A DNA stretch of 64,000 nt from assembly GCA_036898135.1 (NCBI GenBank), contig CM072513.1, positions 35,102,295 through 35,166,294 of the forward strand. Reading direction: 5' to 3'. Below, one piece after another: positions 53,428-64,000 of the stretch. The stretch comes from Oncomelania hupensis (taxonomy: Eukaryota > Mollusca > Gastropoda > Littorinimorpha > Pomatiopsidae). Position 1 is the first letter of the stretch. Every line of letters starts with the position of its first letter. The position numbers and the translations under genes are program-made. A model generated the notes under the pieces. It had not been told where the DNA came from. It saw nothing but the letters and a program-made list of their open reading frames with translations, and did not search any database.

Positions 53428-54195
53428 TGGGCAGAGAGAGAGACACATAGAGAGACAGAGACAGAGAGAGAAAGAGAGAGAGAGAAAAGACGTGTACTAA
53501 TTTGCGTGTTATTTATTTATTGTGTGGGGTATATGATTTTGTTTGTGTTTTATTTTGCTTCGGTCCAGATGGTGCTTGCTTCTTGTCATGTATATAATTC
53601 TCTAGGTGCATATGATCTTGAAATGTGGAGAAAGAGAGAGAGAGAGAGAGAGAGAGGCGAGAGAGAGAGGAGGGGAGGGAGGAGTGCCTTGGGCAATTCG
53701 TGTTCTGTAGACGAGGCTTTTTAATGGATCCTAGAGCGTTCTGGACGTTTATTGACATAGCTGTAGGTCATATGAGGCTATAAAATAAAGCGGTTGTATT
53801 TTGAGGGGTCTGCTGCACGCACGGGGCCTTTTAGTGGGTTCTAAAAATGCCACTCGGGGTAGATTTCATCGTTGTTGATCGCACTGCACGCACGCGCTTT
53901 TGCGAGACTGGTTTCAATAGGGTTTAAGTGAAGTGTGCTGTACAGCTATTATGGGAGATGGGGCTTTAAAGTGGTGTAAATATTATTGAGAGTCGTGTTG
54001 AAATAGGATGGGAGCGGGCGAGCAGATAAAATATTTGAAATCTATTATTAGTTTGATTAGAAAAAAAACCAACGATTTATAGACGTAGTGCCTTTGTCTA
54101 GTTAATTAATTCATTAAATAGTTAGTTTGTTGTTGCTATTGTTGTTACCGATGATGATAAGGATCATCAGTCATTTTAAAAAAAATGATCCCCAT

Positions 54196-54560
<365 letters not shown>

Positions 54561-54563
54561 CAT

Positions 54564-55874
54564 CAATAATTTTTTTTCTTTTCCTTCTTCTACAGTCTCC
54601 TCCTACTCTTACTTCTCCTTCTTTCTTTCTTTCTGTCTGTTGTTTATATATTTAATGATAAGTATTTTGATGCATTATCTTCTCTAAAATCATGCCATCA
54701 TTCCCTTCCTCTTTGCCCTCTATCCCCGTCAGTTTTCATCGGGGACAGCCTTAACAGTGTACGCCTATTCCGACGTTATTACGTCTAGCTCATTTACTTT
54801 TAAAGCCACTTCACATCTTCCTTAAAACACTGTTCGTTGTCTGCTCATCTTCCCTGTAAGACATTCATCGTTTTGAACCATTAAAGAGCAATCTTCTTTT
54901 GGTCATTAAAAAAAAAAGTTCATTGCCCCCACTAAATGAGATCAGAAATACCAGGAATGGAAATAAAGACAGATAGACGAACCATGAACGCACAGATAGA
55001 CACAAACAGAAAGATGAATCATGAACGCACAAATAGAAATACACATACGTCAGACGTAGCGCGCACACACATACACACACAAACACACCCAAACACACAC
55101 TCACACACACACACACAATCACACGCACACTCACATGAGTTTTATTTAGTACTAAAAAGGAAGCCTTTATTTTGTCATGCATGTTATTGTTTAAATGATC
55201 ACACCCCTTGTAAAGTTTTTAATTTATGGGGTTTGCGTATTTATATTTAGAAAGATAAATAGTTTAGGCCTATCAGAAGATTACAGCATTCGCAGCAAGC
55301 CTACAAACCTGCAATAGTAGACATCTCAGACGAGAATAGGAATAATATCCAACATCAGCCACACATCACGAGAAATAATCAACAAAACTAGGAATTTGAT
55401 TACATTTATTCGACGTTCATTCTTTGCATTCTGATAATTTACGGTATATTCAGTAAAACAATATTGACTTTAAAGAAATGAGTAGTAAATAACTAATATT
55501 CAAGTTTACCTTATTCACAATCATATTATCATTGCTTGCTTCCCATTCATTACACAATCATTCAAAATGTCATAACACATCGCTGGGGTTATAAATTATA
55601 ATTATTATTTTCAAGTAGCCATCGTACAGGCAAGATACATGGCGAGAAGAATTACAGTACAAGTGTTAAGGTTCGTGGCTGTGTACTTATAACGACAACA
55701 ACGACGACTCCAAGAACTTTCAGATACTTTGCCATTTCACGCTCTCGTTCAACTCTGCAAAAAGCATAGCCAGCATCTCGTCCTCACAGCTTAAAGCCTC
55801 CTTGCTCAATTATCATAAATGAATATCAACCCCATCCAACACTTTATGTCTCAGATTGTCCGTTTTCAGCTTAG
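54564..55874. other. Region downstream of the GPCR exon
   Basis: CA-rich stretch at 55,060-55,130, otherwise unremarkable AT-rich DNA that would include the receptor 3' UTR. Confidence 0.5.
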
Positions 55875-56610
55875 CTAATATTCTGTTGTTTTTTTCCGCT
55901 GTCTATCTGTCCTTGTTTGCAAAGCAGACGCAGGTCTGTGAGCAGTTTGTCGCACTTTGCCTTCAAAGAATCTGTAAATGAAAGGATTGTCCACGGAATT
56001 GATGACGGCCAATCTAAAGAATATGTTCACCAGCACCAACTCTATTCCATGCAGGTCTCTATCGAAGTCCGAGTACTGCAACGTGGCCATCATCAGAGCG
56101 AAGATGGGCAGGTAGCTGAGGAAAACGACAACGATAACAGTGAAGGCGATGTTGGTGGTTTTCCGAGTGCCTGCCGGCTGCATGCTACTTAGTAGGCTTA
56201 TTTTCTTTCCTACGAAACACCGCATCTTGGGGCGAAGTCATGTTTTCATTTCCGTCGATGACTGCGGGCTGGTGCAGGTCCCGGCAACTCCAATTTTGTC
56301 TCCTGATCTCCCTCGAGATGGCGCAGTACACCAAGGAGATAAATATGGCGACGACGATAACCAGGATGAAAAGAGCGATGTTGTAATACAGAGGTAAGCC
56401 GTTGACCTTAATGGACTCGTCGTAGTAGGAATAAGTGACGCGGATGGGAGGGTTCGACAATGCCCCGGTTCGAATCCCGAATGAAAACGACCAAGGTGGT
56501 GGAGAGGATGCAGAATAGAACCACGACAGTCATCGCTATAATGGTGTTCCGCACCGACATGTATTTCTTCCATTTCACCTTCACCAGCCAGCAACAGCCA
56601 AAGTTTCCAT
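55875..56610 (-). pseudogene. Class A GPCR terminal exon (TM4-TM7), frameshifted
   Basis: After an acceptor GTTTTAG at 56,612-56,611 the minus strand reads through a basic loop (WLVKVKWKKYMSVRN) into TM4 (IIAMTVVVLFCILSTTLVVF). The frame shifts by one base in the GGGG run near 56,465. It resumes as an extracellular loop (YSYYDESIKVNGLPLYYN) and TM5 (IALFILVIVVAIFISLVYCA). A second one-base shift occurs between about 56,190 and 56,240 in the third cytoplasmic loop. TM6 (IAFTVIVVVFLSYLPIFALM) and TM7 follow, the latter with the DNPFIY form of the NPxxY motif, and the frame ends at TAG 55,877-55,875. No TM1-3 exon is visible upstream in the window. It is either a pseudogene or a gene carrying two sequence errors; ligand class cannot be assigned. 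Confidence 0.7.
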
Positions 56611-56765
56611 CTAAAACAAAAAATAACGGTAATTTATTATGTTTAAATTAAACTAAACATTAACCCTCGCGACAAAAGAAAAGTTTTTGAAGTGAAAACG
56701 ATTATAAAAGTTTTGACTAGTAATTATTATGACGCCCTTTTATCCTCTACAAGCATTTTCTACTT

Positions 56766-56766
56766 T

Positions 56767-56816
<50 letters not shown>

Positions 56817-56879
56817 ATAGTAGTAGTAGTAATAGTAGGCCCTAATAGTTGTAAATATAATAATATTGATGATGATGAT

Positions 56880-56925
<46 letters not shown>

Positions 56926-56962
56926 TTAATAATAATAATAATAATAATTATTATTATTTTTA

Positions 56963-57054
<92 letters not shown>
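56766..57054. repeat. (AGT)n, (AAT)n and (ATT)n arrays
   Basis: AGT units at 56,766-56,835, AAT units at 56,880-56,947 and their complement ATT at 56,948-57,053, so the last two can pair into a long hairpin. Confidence 0.95.
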
Positions 57055-57283
57055 TCATTTATATAGTCATCTACATGTATATAGCACGCAAACTAGACTC
57101 GCGGTTTGCTCTCGGAAGCACATGAACAAACTTTTAATTACATCAGAACTATTCAACACAACTCACCCCCAGATATACACAAACATGGCGGAAAAAGCAC
57201 ACACACACACAAACACACACACACACAAACACGCACACATTTTGACAGGTTATCCAAAAATGATGACAAAGCATTATAATACA

Positions 57284-57857
57284 TTACATTACACGATTAT
57301 TGCTTTAGGTCCAGCGGACTCTTCCGAGCCAAATCAGGACCGGACAACACCTGATCCGCATAAAAGATCTGCTGAAACAACCCTAGTGGTAAAACTGAAT
57401 GCTCTCCACCAGCCAGTCACTTTACAATAAAGACATCCCACGCAGAAGACGCTGAGGCTGTACTCTAATTTATCGAAGCCCCGTTTACAAAAACAAAATA
57501 GAATACAAACATCATTATAAATTATCAACAAAACACATACATATAAAATGCCTACATTGCTAAATAATAACATCAGAGGAAGCCCTAGTGACCACCTGGC
57601 AGAAAGCGTCCAATATTCCCAAGCTGATCCAACAGACCTCACACATAAATAAGGAGTCTTTTCCCGGAAGAGTTTTCAAGAAAAAAGGTATGTGACTGGT
57701 ATAGCGATGAAGAAGATAGTATAGCAGATTGATAGAACAGAGCAGGAATGAGAAAGAACAAATGAGAAAGACAGCGACAGTGTGATTTTAAAGCACTAAA
57801 TTTCCAGAAAGTGGGGATACAATTTATACTGAAACCCCCGGCACACCAACGGGGGAA
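57284..57857 (-). mobile_element. Family A retroposon, copy A6
   Basis: The 574-bp copy has a perfect 11-bp target duplication ATTATAATACA (57,273-57,283 and 57,858-57,868) and an ATTAC-type tail at the low end. The sequence is close to A5 and A7. Confidence 0.85.
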
Positions 57858-58128
57858 ATTATAATACAACACATCGTCTTCTGCGATGTAAGCACTGAAA
57901 CCAACAGACGCAGGCAAACTTGAAGAAAGGAAAGCACAATCAAGCAATCAAAAGGCACACAATCACTCTTGCTGGCACAATAGACTAGCCGTAAACTAGT
58001 CATTTTTCTTGGACATGAATCGTTGCTAGTCAATATGGATGATTATACAACCATTTTAAACAATTCTGTATTACTTTGTTAAATAATAAATATAACAGAA
58101 GACAAATAATTATTTTTGGGGTTTTATG

Positions 58129-58130
<2 letters not shown>

Positions 58131-58187
<57 letters not shown>
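58131..58187. repeat. (CT)n microsatellite
   Basis: About 28 CT units. Confidence 0.95.
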
Positions 58188-58188
<1 letters not shown>

Positions 58189-58397
58189 AACGCACACTCA
58201 CAAACCCAAAAGGAATAGCCTTTTTATGGTATAGTATTTACACACGCATGGTACTAAGTCTTACATCGCTTTTGCCATACCCTACCGGATCCTATCATCA
58301 CTTACACGCATTCACTCACACACACGCACGCACACACACACACAATTATGTACAGTTTGGCGGGGGTTTACCTACGAGGTCAGATTTTACTTCAATA

Positions 58398-58984
58398 GTT
58401 ATGTCCTATCCTATCCTATCCTATCCCGTAACTTAAAGGTAGTTGGGGCACCACAGATGATCGTTTAACCAGCGTACTCCATCTTTCTCTGTTCTCAGCA
58501 ACCCTCATGGCTTCATTCAGTGTCAAACCATTCCATTCTCGAAAGTTGTCCTCCCAGCTCTTCTTCGGTCTCCCTCTTCTTCTGCCTCCTTGCACCGTGC
58601 CTTTGCAGGATGTTTTTTTGCAAGGCCCGATGCTCTGGTGACGTTGCCATACCATCGGAGTTTCCGTTTCTTCACCACTGGGAGCATGCCATCTTGTTGT
58701 CCAATGGCTTGTATGATTGTCTATCGGACTTCGTTATTGGTGATGTGCTGCGTATAGGAAATGCCCAGAAGTCTTCTGTAGCACCTCATCTGCATGCTTT
58801 GTATTCTTCGTTGTAGATCTGCTGTGAGAGTCCATGTTTCGCAAGCGTATAGGAAGTTGGAGATGACAAAGGAGCGCAGCAGCCTTACGTTGGAATGTAG
58901 ACTGATGGTCCTGTCTTTCCAAATGGGCTTCAACCTTGTCAGGGCAGCAATTGTTTGTGCGATCCTGGAGAGGACTTCCTGTCT
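58398..58984 (-). mobile_element. RTE-type LINE, 5'-truncated copy
   Basis: The minus strand reads RQEVLSRIAQTIAALTRLKP, WKDRTISLHSNVRLLRS, LYACETWTLTADLQRRIQSM and ISYTQHITNNEVR, then the 3' end and tail (CCTAT)n on the plus strand at 58,398-58,425. It is 5'-truncated near 58,984. Confidence 0.85.
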
Positions 58985-59307
58985 GTGACCAAAGTAAAAC
59001 ATTCCGCCTCTCCAATAAAACTGCTAAAAAAAGAAGTTATGTCTTTGTATCATCCAGTGCCGATTTTAAAAGCAACACATCTCTATACCAGGATCACCAA
59101 GCTGCTGTGATCAGTGATCAGCAACCATGACAAAAAGGCACAATACGCTCAAATGCCATTACTTGCAGGCGCTCGCGTCAAGGTAGCAGTGTGTGTACAC
59201 ATCAGTACTTTCTGTCGTCTGCTTCAGACTAACAGCAACCTTCTAAGTTTACACAGACTAAACAAGGCAAAAGTTCAAACTGTGCTGTGTAAAACTGCCT
59301 CTTGTTA

Positions 59308-59461
59308 CAGAGGACAACATTTGAGAATTGACTGGCTTGATACTGAGCGAAGCCATCAGGGTTGCTGAGGACAAAGAAAGATGGAGTACGCTGTTTAAAC
59401 GATCATCTGTGGTGCCCCAGCGACCTCCGAGTTACGGGATAGGATAGGATAGGATAGGATC
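59308..59461 (+). mobile_element. RTE LINE 3' end, about 150 bp
   Basis: It matches the RTE 3' terminus from GAGGACAACATTTGAGAATT through GAGTTACGGGATAGG and ends in four GGATA units. Confidence 0.8.
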
Positions 59462-59787
59462 CTTCAATCATTTTTCTATAAAAGTATTTATCGCACCCGC
59501 TTCTTGACTTAACACGTAAAAGTGTTGAAGACTGCAGCACACCACGAGGAACGAGCTAAACAGAATTCAGTGTGTTTACCAAAATCTTCCTATAAAGCCT
59601 TTAGTTTGCGAGAAAGAGTTATGAACCAAAATGTCTGAATGTAACAGAGTGCTTGTAGTGTTATGCAGCGTGTATGTCTTTTTACTATGCATTATTTATT
59701 TGCTTATCCTATTTTGGCCCACTCATTGTAACGGGCCAGTGGTCTATACAATAAACCATTCTGACTTCTGAATACCAAATTCTTCCT

Positions 59788-60006
59788 TCCTATCCTATCC
59801 TATCCTATCCTATCCCATAACACGGAGGTCGTAGGGGCACCACAGATGATCGTTTAACCAGCGTACTCCATCTTTCCCTGTCCTCAGCAACCCTGATTGT
59901 TTCGCTCAGTGTCAAACAAATCCATTCTCGAATGTTGTCCTCCCACTTCTTTTTCGGTCTCCCACTTCTTCTACCTCCTTGCACTGTGCCTTGCAGGATG
60001 GTCTTC
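59788..60006 (-). mobile_element. RTE LINE 3' end, about 220 bp
   Basis: The plus strand starts with five CCTAT units and continues as the complement of the RTE 3' region up to GCAGGATGGTCTT. A candidate 8-bp target duplication TCTTCCTT occurs on both sides (near 59,780 and 60,001). Confidence 0.75.
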
Positions 60007-60684
60007 CTTACCCATCAAAAAGATGACAACTGCAGAAACTCCATCCACGGTATTTTTCTGTGACCACAAATCCGTCCACCGCATTTGATACATGTTTTTC
60101 TGTTCTTTTTTCTTTTTGTTTTTCAATCTACTAATGAAAGGATATTAGTAGATGTTACAGAATTAAGAATAAAAGTCACCTATTTCATTTTTGTATAACA
60201 AGACTAATCTGGAAATACTTTGATATAGTCGAGCATTTGATAGATGTTTTTCTGTCCTTTTCTTCTTTTCACTCAGGCTTAGTCCCATTCATTTTATTTT
60301 TATTGTTTGCCTCATTGTGCAAGTATGCTTTGCAAGTAGAAATGTGTGCACAAATTCTAACCGACTTCAGAACAAAATACATAAATGTCATAAGGTGTAC
60401 AGAAGACTAATTTCGTCCATGTTATCTCTGTTGCAATGTCATGTCAGCCTTAAAGGAAGAAAGGGCACAAAAAAAACAGAAAAAAAACCCAGCAAAAACA
60501 ACAACAAAATCACCAACAACATGCGCTCAGAATAGGCTGTAAGGAAGCTCCAGAATTTGTGTTATAGGTTATGTCATGGCATGGAGATCAGTCTCGCGCG
60601 TCACCGATGCTCCGTTGAACAAAGATTGGTCTTGTACTAAGATCGGAAAGTCAGCCTTATACAATGCAGATGGACTTTTAAAAA

Positions 60685-60984
60685 AAGGTAAAGGTAAAGG
60701 TAGTCCCATAGCCTTGTGGCCGTAGGGGAGCGTGATGTTGGAGATCACACTTATCTTGGGCCAGCGTAATGAGGGTGATGCCCAACTCTCTCCCTCGCTG
60801 CTTTACCTTCCCCACCCTCAAGAGAGTAGGTACTCAATCACAGTTGAGTCAACTGGGGGCGTTGTTGTTTGTCGCTTCACACCTTAGCGGTCACCCATCC
60901 AAGTGCTAACCGCACCGGACGGTGCTTCACTTTCGACACAGTAGCGAGTGCTCCAACCACTGCACTATCCGACACCCCTCACAG
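60685..60984 (-). mobile_element. Family B SINE, copy B3
   Basis: Full-length minus copy, nearly identical to B2, with three GGTAAA units at its tail. A 16-bp target duplication GATGGACTTTTAAAAA flanks it (60,669-60,684 and 60,985-61,000). Confidence 0.9.
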
Positions 60985-61483
60985 GATGGACTTTTAAAAA
61001 GTTAAAATATAACGCTTCTTTCTTTCTTTCTTCTTCTTCTGCTTCTTCTCCTTCTTAGTACAACTTATGTTAATCTGATGAACAAAAATTGATGGAGCAA
61101 TTGCTTCTTCTTCTTCTTTGCTAAGGCACATGCATCAAGACATTCATCAAAGACCCTTTAACTTATTTTAGTCCTGATTTTTTTGTGTTGCACTATTTTA
61201 CCTAGATTGCAATTCACTATCGTTACATCTGTAAGACTAACTTCAAACTGTTAGCGTTCATTGTCAAACAAAAGTAAAATGCTGCTACTCTTTTCTGTCA
61301 AGCTCTGAAGATAATAGTTTTCTGTCGTTCTTATTCACGTTCACAATTCACTATTTTTGTTAAGACGTGCTACTTTTCGAAGTTCGGCATATCCATAATG
61401 ATAATCTGTTTCTTGTAAAACTCGCAATGCCCATACTATGATGGCTGGCAGTATATTATTATTATGCAAGACTATTATAGATT

Positions 61484-61771
61484 CGGGGTGTCGGATAGCG
61501 CAGTGGTTGGAGCACTCGCTACTGTGTCGCAAGTTAAGCATTGTCCAGTGCGGTTAGCCCTTGGATGGGTGACCGCAAAACGTGAAGCGACAAATAAAAA
61601 CGCCCCCAGTTGACTCAACTGTGACTGAGTACTTACTCTCTTAAGGGTGGGGAAGGTAAAGCAGCGAGGGAGAGAGATGGGCATCACCCTCATTACGCTG
61701 ACCCCCAGATAAGTGTGATCTCCAACATCACGCTCCCCTACGGCCACAGGCTACGGACTAATTTACCTTTT
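61484..61771 (+). mobile_element. Family B SINE, copy B4
   Basis: Full-length plus copy with a perfect 11-bp duplication TATTATAGATT (61,473-61,483 and 61,772-61,782). It lies only about 500 bp from B3 in the opposite orientation. Confidence 0.9.
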
Positions 61772-62417
61772 TATTATAGATTTGTTCTGGTGCCCCTCTT
61801 CGTTTTCTTGGTCCTTTAGACAAGGCAGCCTGTTTTTTTTTAAGGCTGTATAAAATCTTTTTGGGAGTTTGACATCTTTATAGTCATGGTCTATATCTTG
61901 CAAGCATTAAATGCCTACAGTATCTGGTGGTGGCATTTTACAATCATGGATCACAGCCACCGGATCTGGTCTGGTGGCATTTAATTTGCCATGGAAAGGC
62001 ATCGTGAGTCCTCCAGGAGTTATGTTCTTTAAAGTTCCATATAACGAATGTGGTAATCGCTCTGAGGTCAGAGTGATGCAAGGAATGCTAGCCTGTAAGA
62101 TTTTCTCTTCTTTCTTTTCTGGCTGTCTCCTTGATGCGGTTTCTTTAAATGTAATAAATTGATTCCCAAAAGAGAGTTATTTAATCAGCGTTTTGTGGAA
62201 ATAATTGCTTTAAAAAAATGTTTGTGTGTATGTGTGTATATACATGTGTGTGTGTGTGTGTTTGTATTTGGGTGTGTATGAATATGCATGTGTATGTATG
62301 TATGCATGTTTGTCTATGGTATGGATGTAGTTAGGTGGGTGACGGCTGATACTGTGAGTGGAAACAAATTCACGTAGACTGGATTATCTATCTTACTAAA
62401 AGGACCCACTTTGACCA

Positions 62418-62973
62418 TTACATTACATTACATTACATTACATGATTATTGCTTTAGGTCCAGCGGACTCTTCCGAGCCAAATCAGGACCGGTCAACCCC
62501 TGATCCGCATAAAAGATCTGCCGAAACAACCCTCGTGGTAAAACTGAAAGCTCTCTACCAGCCAGTCACTTTACAATAAAGACATCCCATGCAGGGGACG
62601 CTGAGGCTGTACTCTAATTTATCGAACCCCCGTTTACAAAAACAAAATAGAATACAAACATCATTATAAATTATCAACAAATCACATACATATATAATGC
62701 CTACATTGCTAAATAATAACATCATAGGAAGCCCTAGGGACCACCTGGCAGAAAGCGTCCAATATTCCCAAGCTGATCCAACAGACGTTTTTTCAAGAAA
62801 AAAGGTAGATGACTGGTCTAGCGAAGAAGAAGATAGTATAGCAGATTGATAGAACAGAGCAGGAATGAGAAAGAGCAAAGAAGAAAGACAGCGACAGTGG
62901 GAATTTAAAGCACTAAATTTCCAGAAAGTGGGGATACTATTTGTACTGAAACCCCCGGCACCCCAACGGGGGG
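62418..62973 (-). mobile_element. Family A retroposon, copy A7
   Basis: The 556-bp copy has a perfect 12-bp target duplication CCACTTTGACCA (62,406-62,417 and 62,974-62,985) and a clean (ATTAC)n tail. A short deletion near 62,786 (AACAGACG/TTTTTTC) removes part of the segment seen in A5 and A6. Confidence 0.9.
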
Positions 62974-62985
62974 CCACTTTGACCA

Positions 62986-64000
62986 AGTCCCTTCGTCAGA
63001 TCATTTTAACATTCACAGTCAGTGTTGCTCCATTGACAAAAATAAGCTTGCAACAAAAAATAACTCTTTCGAAGTATAATTGTTGTTTTTAAATAAATAA
63101 TTTCCGTAGCTTTTATGCCTATCAATAGCAACGCCTAGCCAATATTCTTGAGGTAAAAATACCACCTACCAGAGTCGGTAAGAGACAGAACCCGTACAAA
63201 AATTGCTCTTTAAGGTTTTTCGTTTTAAGTTAATAAAATAAACCCTACCGTACCCCAAACGCCAATTAAGGCGCACACTTCAACCCGTGTGGTTCATTCA
63301 GAACTAGGATCAAAGGTCACAGGGCTATGGTATTGATGTACCGTGAAAACAAAAGAAATTACTCCTGTCAGAACCAAAATGGAAAATTCAAAGTGTAGCG
63401 GTTGGTTTCAGCAACGAACGTCCATTTTATTATTGTTTAACGTAATAACAATGCCAATTTTAGGGTAAACGCGTTTTCGCCAAAAGTAAAAAGAAACAAC
63501 AAAAAAAAAAACAAAAAAAAAACAACACTTTTTAGTGGGTCTTTTGAAAGCATCTTTTATCTTTAGTAATCCTTTTCTTGAAGTTATAGCCTATAAGTAA
63601 CATGTTCGGCTGATGATAATCGTGAAGTTGCCTGTATCATGTCAGCAGATGTAATTCTTCAGAATTTTGTTTGCGTCTTAGTTCGCTGTAGTTTATGTTT
63701 TCGTTAGGTTCACAGTATTTATACAGTAAATTTACCCTTTTACAAGACGTACTATCTAGTGACGGCTTTAGTAGGTATACTTTACATAATGACGTCTTTA
63801 GTAGGTAGGCCTACTTCGCAATTCCAGCATCCGGTACTTCCGTGGCATTCCTTCTGAGCTACCTGCCAAACTTGTTAATTATACCCAGATATCTTTTGTG
63901 ATTATACACCACACAGCTTGGTGCCACCACACAGCTTGGTGCCACCACATAGGGTGTAAATAACCAATGGAATCGGCTACACCTTGAAAAGTGTCTATTG
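62986..64000. other. Right end of window, no gene seen
   Basis: Holds repeat H2 and a short tandem repeat CACACAGCTTGGTGCCAC (about 63,911-63,946). Nothing coding recognised. Confidence 0.5.
63345..63490. repeat. Family H repeat, copy H2
   Basis: CCAAAATGGAAAATTCAAAG, GCGGTTGGTTTCAGCAA and AGGGTAAACGCGTTTTCGCC match H1 block by block, with one ~15-bp insertion. Confidence 0.65.

Noticed and set aside
62555..62986. A 143-codon frame in family A copy A7 as a protein gene
   Set aside because: The frame is interrupted or shifted in other copies, has no recognisable domain and shows no sign of codon constraint.

Overview
This is a window of intron-rich, repeat-rich, AT-rich animal genomic DNA. 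There are no operons or bacterial signals. Genes are split by GT-AG introns, and long microsatellites, LINE-type reverse transcriptase remnants, SINE-like retroposons and solo LTRs fill most of the space. A FAXC-type gene, a globin with the classical B12.2 intron, RTE elements with (GGATA)n tails and Tx1-like and CR1/L2-like LINEs together suggest a lophotrochozoan, most likely a mollusc. That assignment is inference.

Genes. (1) Minus strand 19,404 to 2,403: a complete FAXC (failed axon connections homolog) gene. I could rebuild its six coding exons, with every splice phase compatible, into a 290-residue product with an N-terminal membrane segment and a GST-like fold. Its fourth exon exists in three versions. 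Exon 4a (13.3 kb) and exon 4c (10.2 kb) are both intact, have identical entry and exit phases, and cannot be spliced together without a frameshift, so they look like mutually exclusive exons. Exon 4b (11.8 kb) is a decaying tandem duplicate of 4a. (2) Plus strand 40,447-40,607: first coding exon of a globin; the later exons are not visible. (3) Minus strand 56,610-55,875: a terminal exon of a rhodopsin-class GPCR covering TM4-TM7, broken by two frameshifts.

Mobile DNA. RTE-type LINE copies lie at 5.4, 9.1, 20.9-24.2, 50.2, 52.7, 58.4, 59.3 and 59.8 kb. The 20.9-24.2 kb copy is a textbook 5' inversion (twin priming) bounded by an 11-bp target duplication. A CR1/L2-like LINE occupies 28.0-30.5 kb, with fragments at 12.4, 14.6-16.7 and 50.7 kb. 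A Tx1-like LINE spans 46.5-50.2 kb. Two solo LTRs of one family (6.2-7.5 and 40.9-42.6 kb) have perfect 5-bp target duplications. An element with TTAA target duplications and 13-bp inverted termini sits at 12.07-13.08 kb inside the FAXC gene, and the exon-4b duplicate preserves its empty site.

Dispersed families without an assigned name: A, a ~570-bp retroposon with seven copies, most bounded by target duplications; B, a ~290-bp SINE with a tRNA-like head and a 5S-rRNA-like segment; C, a tRNA-derived poly(A) SINE; D, a repeat carrying AAGGTCA motifs; F, palindrome-rich foldback elements found three times, each embedded in CA/TG microsatellite; H, a ~140-bp repeat. The rest is simple sequence or unassigned non-coding DNA. 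Nested insertions allow several relative datings: RTE before solo LTR at 6.2 kb, Tx1 before family A at 46.7-47.3 kb, CR1-like before family A at 15.9 kb, and exon duplication compared with the TTAA element.
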